Both the position numbers and the translations under genes were made by a program. A DNA stretch of 64,000 nucleotides from Fibrobacter sp. UBA4297 (GTDB taxonomy: Bacteria > Fibrobacterota > Fibrobacteria > Fibrobacterales > Fibrobacteraceae): assembly GCF_002394865.1 (NCBI RefSeq), contig NZ_DGUZ01000018.1, forward strand, positions 1-64,000, read 5' to 3'. Of the stretch, positions 42,379 through 50,981 are shown piece after piece; positions within the stretch are counted from its first letter, which is position 1; every line of letters begins with the position of its first letter. The notes beneath the pieces were generated by a model, which saw only the letters and a list, made by a program, of their open reading frames with translations, was not told where the DNA came from and did not search any database.

Positions 42379-43665
42379 TTAATCCTTTAGACAACGAACG
42401 GAAAGCCCCGTGAACTTATTGTTGTATCCTAAATCCGCACCATAGCGGTCATGGGACAAGCCCATGATGTAGGCCCACTCGTCATTCATCTGCGTGGCAC
42501 TCCAGAAAATGGCGTATTCGCCAATCAGGTCGAACTCGACATTGAAATCACCGCGGCCAGCAGGGAGTGCAGAAAAGCCAAAGTAGTCTTTGCCATTGCC
42601 ATGATTATACCAACCAGTCTGGGATTTAAGAAAATTACCAGCGAACGATTGTCCGCCCACGGCTGTGAACAGAGTGATCCATTCTGCTTGTGTCGGCAAG
42701 TGCCAGCCCAGCGGGCAAACTCCATACACCGTATCAGGCAAGCTACAGGTCTTACCAACACCACATTCAATGGACTTATCCTTATAAAGCTTGACAGAAT
42801 CAATCGCTGCAGTCCAAGTGTAAAGGCGACCGTATTTGGTGCAGTTGGTGTCATTATTTTTGTAACAGTAGCTGTTTGCCGTTTTGTAGTTCAGGTTTTC
42901 AGCCATCCAAGTCTGAGAACCAATTTTGACAGTCTTATAAGTTTGCCCATCGCGAGAGTCGGTTATGGAACCCATCTCTACGCTTCTGGATGACGATGAC
43001 ACTTCGACAGGCTCAGTGACCTTATTGCTGCTAGAAGAAGCGACCTTCACACTGCTACTCGATTTTGCAGAACTGCTACTGGATACCTTCACTTCGTTCG
43101 AGGATGACAAGGCCGAGGATGACGCTGCAACTTTCTGGCTGCTACTAGATTTCGGGTCGGAGCTCGGAATGACGGAAGAAGAGGATTCGGCCTTAACGCT
43201 GGATGAGGAATTCGTCTTGCCATTACTGCTGCTAGATTCCGAGTCGGAACCCGGAGTGACGGAAGAGGAGGATTTGCCCTTGGCGCTGGAAGAGGATTTA
43301 GCTTTACCTTTACTACTGCTGGATTCCGGGTCAGAGCCCGGAATGACGTCGGAGTCAATAACCCAGTCGCCGTCTTCGCACACATAGGCAGTCTTTTCGT
43401 CTTTTACGTAAGCCATCACACCTTCGCGCTTGGCAGTACAGACAGGCAAATCATCAAAAGTATCGGCCATAATGTCGGACACGGTCGATGAGCTTGCCGA
43501 ATCATCGGTAGGCTCAGTACCCTTGCTACTACTGCTGTCGTCACCGCATGCCGAGAGAAGAATCATGGACCCTATCGCCACTGCGTGGCTCAAGGGTGAC
43601 AACTTTGCGATTGTCATTCTGGAGGGGCGCAGCCCCGATAGAATCAAGAACAACGTTTTTTTCAT
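42379..43665 (-). CDS. FISUMP-domain lipoprotein with poly-serine linker, repeat-built signal region
   Basis: The 428-residue protein ends in a FISUMP domain (YKTVKIGSQTWMAENLNYKT, WHLPTQAEWITLF, LSVRCLKD) and carries the conserved FDDLPVCTAKREGVMAYV...AYVCEDGDW block after the lipobox LLSACGDD. The linker is SSSS-rich and contains IPGSDPES-type units that are translated palindromic repeats, plus a TEPVEVS unit. The signal region is unusually long: MKKTLFLILSGLRPSRMTIA, then KLSPLSHAVAIGSMILLSAC. The middle part derives from interspersed repeats, so export should be tested. It sits between the LolC/E-type permease and LolD on the same strand and is probably co-transcribed with them. Confidence 0.88.
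   Translation of the reverse strand: MKKTLFLILSGLRPSRMTIAKLSPLSHAVAIGSMILLSACGDDSSSSKGTEPTDDSASSSTVSDIMADTFDDLPVCTAKREGVMAYVKDEKTAYVCEDGDWVIDSDVIPGSDPESSSSKGKAKSSSSAKGKSSSSVTPGSDSESSSSNGKTNSSSSVKAESSSSVIPSSDPKSSSSQKVAASSSALSSSNEVKVSSSSSAKSSSSVKVASSSSNKVTEPVEVSSSSRSVEMGSITDSRDGQTYKTVKIGSQTWMAENLNYKTANSYCYKNNDTNCTKYGRLYTWTAAIDSVKLYKDKSIECGVGKTCSLPDTVYGVCPLGWHLPTQAEWITLFTAVGGQSFAGNFLKSQTGWYNHGNGKDYFGFSALPAGRGDFNVEFDLIGEYAIFWSATQMNDEWAYIMGLSHDRYGADLGYNNKFTGLSVRCLKD
43147..43352. repeat. three palindromic repeat units translated in the serine linker
   Basis: Units of the GGATTCCGGGTCAGAGCCCG type at about 43147-43180, 43231-43262 and 43322-43352 are each read as (V)(I/T)P(G/S)SD(P/S)(E/K)SSSS. 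Confidence 0.75.
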
Positions 43666-43723
43666 ACAAGTTCCCTGTTTACGGACTATGCCCTAATCAC
43701 TAATCACCAACCACTGTTTACTG

Positions 43724-44974
43724 CTACTCATGTCTAATCGCCCCTACAGGATCCAATCGGCTAGCTTTCCATGCCGGCAAAAGCGTCGCGGACACGCACA
43801 AAACAATACCAATCACAAAAATCAAAATTACGTCAATCGCATGCACCGAAATCGGGAAATACGGAATCACGTACACATCGCCCGGCAGCTTGATAAAGTG
43901 GTAAGCCTCTTGCAATTTGCACAAGATAAGCCCAATCGAGCCCCCCACAATCGTTCCGCCAACGCCAATGAAACTTCCCATCAGCATAAACACGCGCATC
44001 ACCCCCGCCTTGCTAAAGCCCATGCTGCGCAAAATGCCAATTTCCTTTGTCTTGTCAATCACGACCATGATGAGCGAACTGATGATGTTGAACGCAGCAA
44101 CCAAAATAATCAAACAAATCACCGCTGCGACAATGAACTTTTCGTAGTTCATCCACTTGAGGAGCGTGATGTTCTTGGACTTCCAATCCATTCCGTAGTA
44201 CGGATAAGAGAGCCAAGTCGCCATGCTATCAACCGCCTCGCCCGCTTTCCAGTGATCCTTGATGCGGAACTGGATGCCAGTCACAGTGTTCCCCATGCCG
44301 AGCAACTTCTGCAAATCCGAAATGCCGACATACGCAAGGTTGCCGTCATATTCGTAAGTGCCTGTTTCGAAGATGCCACTCACTACGCACATCATCATCT
44401 TCGGACCACCTGCAGACATCGCCTCATCTGGGCTCTGGAACGTCTGCAACACGAGTTTATCACCAACGACAACGCGCAAGCGCGCCGCAAGCCCAGTCCC
44501 GAGAATAATTCCCGGACGAAGCTTACCGCTCATGTCCTCAAGACTATCAACAGAATACTCGCCCCACTTGATGTACTTGTGGATGTCCGTCACGCCCTTG
44601 GCTGTCGCCGGGTCAATGCCGTAAATGACAATGCCATCGTTTACCTTCTTGGAGCTGATGCCCACCTTGTAAACGATAAACGGCGACGAAGCGACTACGT
44701 CAGGCACGCGCTTTTGCACTTCCTGCGTGAGGCTATCGTACGGACCAATCGGATTGCCATTGTACGCCATCAGTTCAAAGTGAGCGTCCTTCCCAATCAT
44801 CTGGGCCGTGACCTCTTCTTCGAAACCATTGACCGCCGCAAGCGCCACCACCAGCGCAAACACGCCAATGGAAACGCCAAGCATACTGAAAATACCAATA
44901 AGCGAAACAAAGAGACTCTTGCGTTGAGCCCCCAAGTAACGCCAAGCAATGAGGAGTTCTAACTTACTAATCAT
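43724..44974 (-). CDS. lipoprotein-releasing system permease, LolC/LolE type
   Basis: The 416-residue protein has the LolC/E layout. An N-terminal helix (RKSLFVSLIGIFSMLGVSIGVFALVV, followed by AAVNGFEEE) comes first. A periplasmic domain of about 200 residues follows (YGIDPATAKGVTDIHKYIKWGEY), and three C-terminal helices include AAVICLIILVAAFNIISSLIMVV, followed by DKTKEIGILRSMGFSK (the coupling helix). One permease gene is seen with one ATPase, so a homodimeric permease is possible. The LolD gene is downstream, after the FISUMP gene. Confidence 0.9.
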   Translation of the reverse strand: MISKLELLIAWRYLGAQRKSLFVSLIGIFSMLGVSIGVFALVVALAAVNGFEEEVTAQMIGKDAHFELMAYNGNPIGPYDSLTQEVQKRVPDVVASSPFIVYKVGISSKKVNDGIVIYGIDPATAKGVTDIHKYIKWGEYSVDSLEDMSGKLRPGIILGTGLAARLRVVVGDKLVLQTFQSPDEAMSAGGPKMMMCVVSGIFETGTYEYDGNLAYVGISDLQKLLGMGNTVTGIQFRIKDHWKAGEAVDSMATWLSYPYYGMDWKSKNITLLKWMNYEKFIVAAVICLIILVAAFNIISSLIMVVIDKTKEIGILRSMGFSKAGVMRVFMLMGSFIGVGGTIVGGSIGLILCKLQEAYHFIKLPGDVYVIPYFPISVHAIDVILIFVIGIVLCVSATLLPAWKASRLDPVGAIRHE

Positions 44975-45032
44975 AGACGAGAGACGAGAAGAAGTGGTTA
45001 GTGGTTGGTGGTTAGTGGTTAGGAATTCGCGA

Positions 45033-45413
45033 TTAAGACTTCAAAGATCGTCGAACACATCCATCTTGTTTCTGTTTTAAACTAGCAAGCATTTTTCCGA
45101 CTTCATCCAAAAGGGATAACGCATTTACAGAATCATCTTTTGTTACAAGCCCAATTTTTTCACACAAAAGCATTTGTGTTTCTAATTCGGCTTTTGAACC
45201 TAAGGCGATTCCTAAAAAATGAGCAAACTCTTTTTTAGACTTGCGTCCTTCCCCCTCGGCTATGTTACTTGCAATAGACACTGCAGCTCGTCTCATTTGT
45301 GAAGTCAATCCAAACATTTCATCTTTCGGAAATGTTTTTGTCATCTGATAAATTACGACAGACAAATCCATCGCTTTTTGCCAAACGACTAAGTCCTTGA
45401 AACTTTGAGCCAC
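45033..45413 (-). CDS. four-helix bundle protein (23S rRNA intervening-sequence protein family)
   Basis: A 126-residue all-helical protein. It has the TIGR02436 pattern: FKDLVVWQKAMDLSVVIYQMTKTFPKDEMFGLTSQMRRAAVSIASNIAEG, then FLGIALGSKAELETQMLL. The family was first noticed in intervening sequences of 23S rRNA genes, but many members are free-standing, as here. It starts with GTG behind AAGGGAAAG. The function is not known. Simple repeats flank it on both sides (about 44993-45022 and 45425-45465). Confidence 0.88.
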   Translation of the reverse strand: MAQSFKDLVVWQKAMDLSVVIYQMTKTFPKDEMFGLTSQMRRAAVSIASNIAEGEGRKSKKEFAHFLGIALGSKAELETQMLLCEKIGLVTKDDSVNALSLLDEVGKMLASLKQKQDGCVRRSLKS

Positions 45414-45478
45414 AGCGCTTTCCCTTGCAATTCCTGTTTACTAACCACTGTTTACTAACCACTAAACGTAAGCTTCGC

Positions 45479-46984
45479 TTACGTTTCCGGCTTCATCAGC
45501 GGGAAGAGCTGCACGTCGCGGATGGTCTGCTGGTTCGTGAGGAGCATGACCATGCGGTCGATGCCAAAGCCCACGCCGCCCGTCGGCGGGAGACCGCTTT
45601 CCACAGCATGCATGAAGTTTTCGTCCATCGGGTGCGTTTCACCTTCGCCACCACGACCACGGCGGACCTGGTCTTCCAAAAGTTCGCGCTGGCGAATCGG
45701 GTCGTTAAGTTCGGTATAAGCGTTACCGAGTTCCCAGCCGTTAGCATACGGTTCGAACTGTTCAATGAGGCCTGCGATGGTACGGTGCTTCTTGCAGAGC
45801 GGCGTGCTTTCCGTCGGCATGTCCTTGATAATCGTCGGCTGGATGAGCTTGCTTTCCACCGTGAGGTCGAAGAGTTCCAAGATGCCACGGCCACGAGTAA
45901 ATTCACCATCGAGGTGACCACCGAGTTCTTCCATCTTGGCCTTGATTTCGTCATCGCTCATGTCATTGACCTTGATGCCACCGAACTTTTCAATGGCTTC
46001 AATCATGCTGTAACGCGGCCACGGGGCCTTGAAGTCGATTTCCTTGCCCTGGTAATTGATCTTGGTCGTACCGTTAGCGGCAATGCAAGCGCGTTCGTAA
46101 ATGTTTTCGAAGTGAACCATCATGTCGTTGTAGTCAGCATAGGCTTCGTAGAATTCGAGGCCAGTGAATTCCGGGCTATGCGTACGGTCCATACCTTCGT
46201 TGCGGAAGTTCTTGCAGAACTCAAACACCTTTTCCATACCACCAATGATGCAACGCTTGAGGTAAAGTTCCGGAGCCACGCGCAAGTAGAGCGTCATGTC
46301 AGCGGCATTGTGGTGCGTCGTAAACGGGCGGGCGTTTGCGCCACCGTAAATCGGCTGCAAGGTCGGCGTTTCGACTTCGATGAATCCCTTTTCGATAAGG
46401 TATTCGCGGATTGCCTGCATGATCTTGAAACGCTTGATGAAAACTTCCTTCACGTCGTCGTTCAAAGCCATGTCGATATAGCGCTGGCGGTAGCGGGTAT
46501 CCACGTCGGCAAATTCGTTGAACACAACCTTGTTGCCGTTTTCGTCGACCTTTTCCTTGGCGACCGGGAGCGGACGCACAGCCTTCGAAAGCATCGTCAC
46601 CTTTTCGGCACGCACAGAGTATTCACCGCTCTGCGTTTCGAACATCGTACCGTTCACACCGATGAAGTCACCGAGGTCGGTCATCTTCACGATTTCGTAG
46701 TTTTCTTCACCCACTTCGTCACGGGCAACCACAACCTGCAAGCGGCCATAGCGGTCCTTGAGGTGCATAAAGCACATCTTGCCCTTGCGATTGAAACGCA
46801 CCACGCGGCCGGCAAATGCAACCGGTTCCTTAGAAGCCATCAAGGCATCCTTGTTATCCTTCAAAACCTTGGAATCATGGGTCCTGTTAAACTTGTGCGG
46901 ATAAGCATCCACACCCATTTCCTTGAACTTGTCGAGCTTAGCCAAGCGAGCCATCACCTGGTCATTCATATCTTGCATTGCCAT
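45479..46984 (-). CDS. lysS: lysyl-tRNA synthetase (class II)
   Basis: The 501-residue length is normal for bacterial LysRS. An OB-fold anticodon-binding domain (AFAGRVVRFNRKGKMCFMHLKDRYG) is followed by the class II core. Motif 2 is in FEFCKNFRNEGMDRTHSPEFTGLEFYEAY, and motif 3 is GVGFGIDRMVMLL near the C-terminus. It charges tRNA-Lys. GAGGT precedes the ATG. The stop codon lies within a short hairpin (ACGTAAGC-GAA-GCTTACGT) that may help end the transcript. Confidence 0.97.
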   Translation of the reverse strand: MAMQDMNDQVMARLAKLDKFKEMGVDAYPHKFNRTHDSKVLKDNKDALMASKEPVAFAGRVVRFNRKGKMCFMHLKDRYGRLQVVVARDEVGEENYEIVKMTDLGDFIGVNGTMFETQSGEYSVRAEKVTMLSKAVRPLPVAKEKVDENGNKVVFNEFADVDTRYRQRYIDMALNDDVKEVFIKRFKIMQAIREYLIEKGFIEVETPTLQPIYGGANARPFTTHHNAADMTLYLRVAPELYLKRCIIGGMEKVFEFCKNFRNEGMDRTHSPEFTGLEFYEAYADYNDMMVHFENIYERACIAANGTTKINYQGKEIDFKAPWPRYSMIEAIEKFGGIKVNDMSDDEIKAKMEELGGHLDGEFTRGRGILELFDLTVESKLIQPTIIKDMPTESTPLCKKHRTIAGLIEQFEPYANGWELGNAYTELNDPIRQRELLEDQVRRGRGGEGETHPMDENFMHAVESGLPPTGGVGFGIDRMVMLLTNQQTIRDVQLFPLMKPET

Positions 46985-47154
46985 ATTGTTTTACCTCGTG
47001 AATATATCACGTCTTAAATTTGAACGGGTAAAATTTAGAAAAATAGAAGGAAGAACTAAGAACACAGAGCCTATAATAAGGCTAGAGACGCGAGCAAAAA
47101 GCAATCTTACAAGCCATTTTTGCCTGTTTTATTCAACCAAAAATCTTTAAAAAA

Positions 47155-47325
47155 TCCATTTTGACACTTTGTGACAAAATGGGAATGTATATTTAATGGT
47201 GTAGTAATCTTGCGTTTTTTTGGCTTGTAACGCAAAGGAGTTGATGATGAAGGAAGCGAAAAGTGTCACATAAACTTGCTGATGGAACCTGGTCGCAAAT
47301 TGCGACCGGTTCCAATTTTTTTACG
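47155..47325 (+). ncRNA. candidate short transcript with tiny ORF and strong terminator
   Basis: TTGACA at about 47161 and TATATT at about 47187 are promoter-like, though with long spacing. AAAGGAG at about 47236 precedes a nine-codon frame (ATG at 47243-47246, reading MMKEAKSVT or MKEAKSVT). A perfect-looking stem then follows at about 47284-47314 (GGAACC-GGTCGC...GCGACC-GGTTCC) with seven Ts. This could be a small RNA, or a leader peptide with attenuator ahead of the toxin-antitoxin genes. Confidence 0.4.
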
Positions 47326-47362
47326 GAGGTTGACAAGTAATAAAAAGTAATATATATTTATT

Positions 47363-47606
47363 ATGTACAATATTTTCATGTCGAGAAGAGTCTCTCGGGC
47401 AGTTTCCGCAATGCCCCAAAAACAACAAGAAAAACTGGCGTTGCTTGTTGACGACATACGGATGAATGGTCCCGTCAGAACAAATTGGCCAAATTATGGA
47501 ATATTGGCAGGAACGTCTACTCATCATTGCCACCTTTCCCACAAATGGGTGGCAGGAGGTTACTTATGCAGGCAGTCGTGGAAGCGCCCCCTATGCAGAA
47601 CACTGA
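47363..47606 (+). pseudogene. frameshifted RelE/HigB-like toxin
   Basis: The first frame reads SRRVSRAVSAMPQKQQEKLALLVDDIRMNGPVRTNWPNY...HCHLSHKWVA, a RelE/HigB-type start. The expected last strand, EVTYAGSRGSAPY, is present only in the +1 frame and ends at TGA 47606. About ten residues usually found between these parts are missing. The gene is probably broken by a small deletion. Its 3' end overlaps the antitoxin start. Confidence 0.65.
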
Positions 47607-47985
47607 TGAACCGGTGTCTTTCAAGGTTTCGGGAAAGAATATTCCGAAACCAGTCATTGCCTTTTTGGACGCGCTGTTCCCCGATTCCGTCCGTATCGAA
47701 GACGACGATGATGTTCTCAAGCCAGTGGAAGACATGGACTGGTACAAGAAGGCGAAAAAAAATATTAATCCCGCCAGGACGTTGAAAATAATGCGTGTAA
47801 ATGCGGGACTTACGCAGGCGCAGTTGGCCCAAAAAGTTGGTCTTGCAAAACAGAATTACAATTCGCTTGAACGGGGTGCCAGACCCATTTCTATGCTCAT
47901 GTCAAAGAAGTTAGCCGATGCGCTCGGGACATCTTATTTGATGTTTTTCCGCGAAAATAAAAATCGGTCACAATTTAATCAATAA
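47566..47985 (+). CDS. HTH (XRE-type) antitoxin
   Basis: ATG 47566 follows AGGAGG at ideal distance. The 139-residue protein has an acidic N-terminal half (VRIEDDDDVLKPVEDMDW) and a C-terminal Cro/C1-type helix-turn-helix (LKIMRVNAGLTQAQLAQKVGLAKQNYNSLERGARPISM). The toxin-first order and the overlap are typical of higBA-like units. Since the toxin appears inactive, this may be a surviving antitoxin that now acts only as a regulator. Confidence 0.8.
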   Translation: MQAVVEAPPMQNTDEPVSFKVSGKNIPKPVIAFLDALFPDSVRIEDDDDVLKPVEDMDWYKKAKKNINPARTLKIMRVNAGLTQAQLAQKVGLAKQNYNSLERGARPISMLMSKKLADALGTSYLMFFRENKNRSQFNQ

Positions 47986-48374
47986 ACAGCATTTACTTCC
48001 CGAAAAGGCCCAAAGAAATGTTTTCCCAAAACAATGTAATAGCACGTTCTATCATAGCCATTCAAAAAATCAATATATAGACTTTCTTCATACTTCACGA
48101 CTCCGATTACTCTCTTGATGCCGTGAAATTCGGCCATCAAACGAATGGTATCCTTATCAAGAACTTTCAATTCATTTTTCAAGAAATAACGGTCTTTTTC
48201 TGTAAAGCAATAATCAAAGCAGTCCGTTTCAATCTCGACAAAAGACGTGTTCATTGTAAACGATTCTTTCATCGGTGATTCATCGTGCATCACATAAAAA
48301 ATAAACACCAAACACACTAGCAAAAAGCTAGCGATAAAAGCAAATACGATTTTGATTATCTTTTTAAAGCTCAT
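47979..48374 (-). CDS. hypothetical single-pass membrane protein
   Basis: From ATG 48374 the protein has 131 residues: a basic start (MSFKKIIKIVF), one hydrophobic helix (AFIASFLLVCLVFIFYVM) and a soluble domain of about 95 residues with a DCFDYCF segment. No family is recognised. It starts two bases after the preceding gene's stop on the same strand and converges with the antitoxin gene, overlapping it by seven bases. It probably forms a unit with the secreted protein upstream. Confidence 0.65.
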   Translation of the reverse strand: MSFKKIIKIVFAFIASFLLVCLVFIFYVMHDESPMKESFTMNTSFVEIETDCFDYCFTEKDRYFLKNELKVLDKDTIRLMAEFHGIKRVIGVVKYEESLYIDFLNGYDRTCYYIVLGKHFFGPFREVNAVY

Positions 48375-48376
48375 CT

Positions 48377-49048
48377 TTAATAGCAATCCGACAAATCAAT
48401 ATTATTTTGCACGTCATCCCAAAATTTGGAACTTAAGCCATTTTTAGCCGCCGATTTTGTAACAGGAATTTTAGAGTTGCCTGTTTCTGATGATTTCTTC
48501 TTTTCGGCTTTTTCTCTTTTTATTTTTTCGACGCACTTTTGCGGATCCTCGACTTCGCGCAAGTCATGCCAATTGGTACAGGCGTAACCCACAGAAACAT
48601 AGCTGCCATTTTTCTTTTCAAGCAGCGGAACTAGGAACCGCACCGACTTCATTTTTTCGGCATAGAGGTAAGTTTTCGTAAAGAGGTCACCCGTCCCCCA
48701 CAACTCCGAAACAGCCACAGAATCAACTTTACCCTTCAAAGATTTTATTGGAACGACATCAGCTGAATCTAGAGTTTTTGTTTCGCCCGGATCTTCATAC
48801 GATATATGGAACGTACGAATTGCATCGTTGGATTTCAACTGGACAACGCCATCATAATCAACAGATTTCTGTATCGGGAACAGCACATTCACATCGCTAG
48901 TGATTACGTTATCATTAAAAGAAAACTTGAATCGTTCTGGAACATTCTTTTGATTAAAAGTAATATCCACATTTAGCAATTCGAGGCAAACATATTCACG
49001 AGCCTGCACGCAGGCAACGCAAAGAAGAAGACAAAGTAAAGGTTTCAT
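48377..49048 (-). CDS. hypothetical secreted protein
   Basis: ATG 49048 (MKPLLCLLLCVACVQARE) gives a clear signal peptide; the frame upstream is translated repeat sequence. The mature ~205 residues are beta-rich with a charged C-terminal tail (KCVEKIKREKAEKKKSSETG) and end FWDDVQNNIDLSDCY. No family is recognised. It is probably periplasmic and co-transcribed with the small membrane protein downstream. Confidence 0.65.
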   Translation of the reverse strand: MKPLLCLLLCVACVQAREYVCLELLNVDITFNQKNVPERFKFSFNDNVITSDVNVLFPIQKSVDYDGVVQLKSNDAIRTFHISYEDPGETKTLDSADVVPIKSLKGKVDSVAVSELWGTGDLFTKTYLYAEKMKSVRFLVPLLEKKNGSYVSVGYACTNWHDLREVEDPQKCVEKIKREKAEKKKSSETGNSKIPVTKSAAKNGLSSKFWDDVQNNIDLSDCY

Positions 49049-49099
49049 GCATTCAATATATAAAAAAGCCGCCCGCAATAAGGCGACCATCAAAAAGAG

Positions 49100-49196
49100 A
49101 TGCCCGACTGTCATCCCGGACTTGTTCCGGGACGGGCATGACAAGTTTGAAAAATCTCTCGTCTGTAGGCTCGAAGAGCCGTTCTCTCGTCTAAAC
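49100..49196. repeat. intergenic repeats after prfC
   Basis: A family B-like palindrome (GTCATCCCGGACTTGTTCCG, about 49100-49143) is followed by CTCTCGTCTGTAGGCTCG-type simple repeat up to the prfC stop. Confidence 0.65.
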
Positions 49197-50762
49197 TTAC
49201 CCCTGTGAAGTTTCTGCAAAGCTCAAGCGTTCGTAGTTTTTGAGCGCAAGGTTCAGGCGGTACTCATTCGGGAAGAGACACACAAGATTGCGTTCCTTGT
49301 CCATCATGCAGTCGCCGGCGTATTCTTCGGCGAACTTGCCCACGTCAGCTTCGGGGCCTTTCACCCAGCGGATGCAATGGGCGGGCACGCGGTCGAGCTG
49401 CACGTCGGCGCCATATTCGCTCTGCAAACGGAACTTGAGCACGTCAAACTGGAGTTCACCCACAACGCCCACGACAGGCACTGCGGACTTGAGCGGTTCA
49501 TAGAGCTGCGTTGCACCTTCTTCCGAAAGTTCGGCAAGACCCTTCGCCATCTGCTTAGACTTGAGCGGGTTCAAAAGCGTCACGCGGGCAAAGTGTTCAG
49601 GGGCAAAGTCCGGGATGCCCGTGAAGTTCATCTTTTCGCCGTCCGTGAGCGTATCGCCAATGCGGAAAAGTCCCGGATCGTTGATACCCACGATGTCGCC
49701 CGCCCAGGCGTGGTCAATGACTTCCTTGTCTTTCGCGAGGAAGGCAGTCGGAGCAGCCAAGCGGATGTCACGGCCCGTACGCACGTGGAAAACCTTTTCG
49801 CCACGGGTAAAGCTGCCCGAGCAAATGCGGAGGAATGCCGTGCGGTCGCGGTGTTTCGGGTCCATGTTGGCCTGAATCTTGAAGACAAACGCGCTGAAAG
49901 CGTCTTCGTCCGGCTTGACCGGGCGCTTGTCCGTATCGCGGATCATCGGCGGCGGAGCGAGTTTTGCAAAAGCGTTCAAAAGCTGGCGCACACCGAAGTT
50001 GTTCACGGCAGAACCGAAGAACACCGGACACATTTCGCCCTTCAGGAACTTTTCGTGGTCGAACGGATCCATACCGCCCGTGACCATTTCATATTCTTCG
50101 CGGAATTGCGCGACCCAGTTTTCACCGCAGAGTTCAACGAGGCGCGGATCGTCCGGACCTTCCATCTGGATAATTTCTTGCTTGCCATCGTCCGGGTTGA
50201 ACGTGTGGAACGTATTTTCAGCGATGGAATAGACGCCCTTGAAAAGCTTACCGACGCCAATCGGGAGCGTAAAGGGAGCCGTCTTAATCTGCAAAACGCT
50301 TTCAATCTGGTCGAGCAAGTCGAGCACATGGCGGCCATCCAAGTCCATCTTGTTGATGAACGTGATAATCGGCGTGTGGCGCATGCGGCAAACATTCATC
50401 AAGCGAATCGTCTGCTTTTCAACACCGTTCACGCTATCGATAAGCACAAGGGCAGCGTCCACGGCGGTGAGCGCACGGTACGTGTCTTCGCAGAAGTCCT
50501 GATGCCCCGGGGTATCGACGAGGTTGAACATGCAACCTTCAAACGGGAAGTTCAACACGGAACTCGAAACAGAAATTCCACGCTGCTGCTCAATCTTCAT
50601 CCAGTCACTAACAGTGTAGCTCTTGTTGGCCTTCGCGCGCACGTGACCAGCCTCGCGAATCACATTCCCGTACCACAGGAATTTTTCGGTGATGGTGGTT
50701 TTACCGGCGTCAGGGTGGCTGACAATGGCGAAAGTGCGGCGTTTTTCAATTTCTGGATTCAT
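49197..50762 (-). CDS. prfC: peptide chain release factor 3
   Basis: A 521-residue translational GTPase. G1 is SHPDAGKTT (residues 15-23), G3 is DTPGHQDF (83-90) and G4 is NKMD near 138. The RF3-specific segments WYGNVIREAGHVRAK and YTVSDWMKIEQQRGISVSSSV are present. RF3 recycles RF1 and RF2 after termination. The length and all motifs are normal. Confidence 0.96.
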   Translation of the reverse strand: MNPEIEKRRTFAIVSHPDAGKTTITEKFLWYGNVIREAGHVRAKANKSYTVSDWMKIEQQRGISVSSSVLNFPFEGCMFNLVDTPGHQDFCEDTYRALTAVDAALVLIDSVNGVEKQTIRLMNVCRMRHTPIITFINKMDLDGRHVLDLLDQIESVLQIKTAPFTLPIGVGKLFKGVYSIAENTFHTFNPDDGKQEIIQMEGPDDPRLVELCGENWVAQFREEYEMVTGGMDPFDHEKFLKGEMCPVFFGSAVNNFGVRQLLNAFAKLAPPPMIRDTDKRPVKPDEDAFSAFVFKIQANMDPKHRDRTAFLRICSGSFTRGEKVFHVRTGRDIRLAAPTAFLAKDKEVIDHAWAGDIVGINDPGLFRIGDTLTDGEKMNFTGIPDFAPEHFARVTLLNPLKSKQMAKGLAELSEEGATQLYEPLKSAVPVVGVVGELQFDVLKFRLQSEYGADVQLDRVPAHCIRWVKGPEADVGKFAEEYAGDCMMDKERNLVCLFPNEYRLNLALKNYERLSFAETSQG

Positions 50763-50981
50763 GGAGCAGTAATCAGTGATTAGTGGTTAGTGGTTAGGAC
50801 GCAACCATTTTTACGCGGACAAATATAGTAACTTTGAGGGGTAAGTTCAATGTGTCAGGATAGTGGTTAGTGGTTGGTGATTAGTAAACAGTAAGCGTTG
50901 GGCTATGGGGTCGTGCCGGAGTTTCCCCTGAGTTACATCGAAGGGGCACTTTGGGGTAAATCTTTCTATTTTTCTTATAGC
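50763..50981. repeat. intergenic simple repeats between prfC and the glycosylase gene
   Basis: AGTGATTAGTGGTTAGTGG text occurs at about 50770-50797 and again at 50861-50893, ending in TAGTAAACAGT. Related text lies at 41228, 43692, 44993 and 45425. A CCCTGAGTTACATCGAAGGGG unit follows at about 50927-50946. Confidence 0.65.

Noticed and set aside
47500..47606. Programmed +1 frameshift in the toxin, stimulated by the internal AGGAGG
   Set aside because: AGGAGG is well explained as the antitoxin ribosome site, and residues normally present are missing, so a deletion is simpler.
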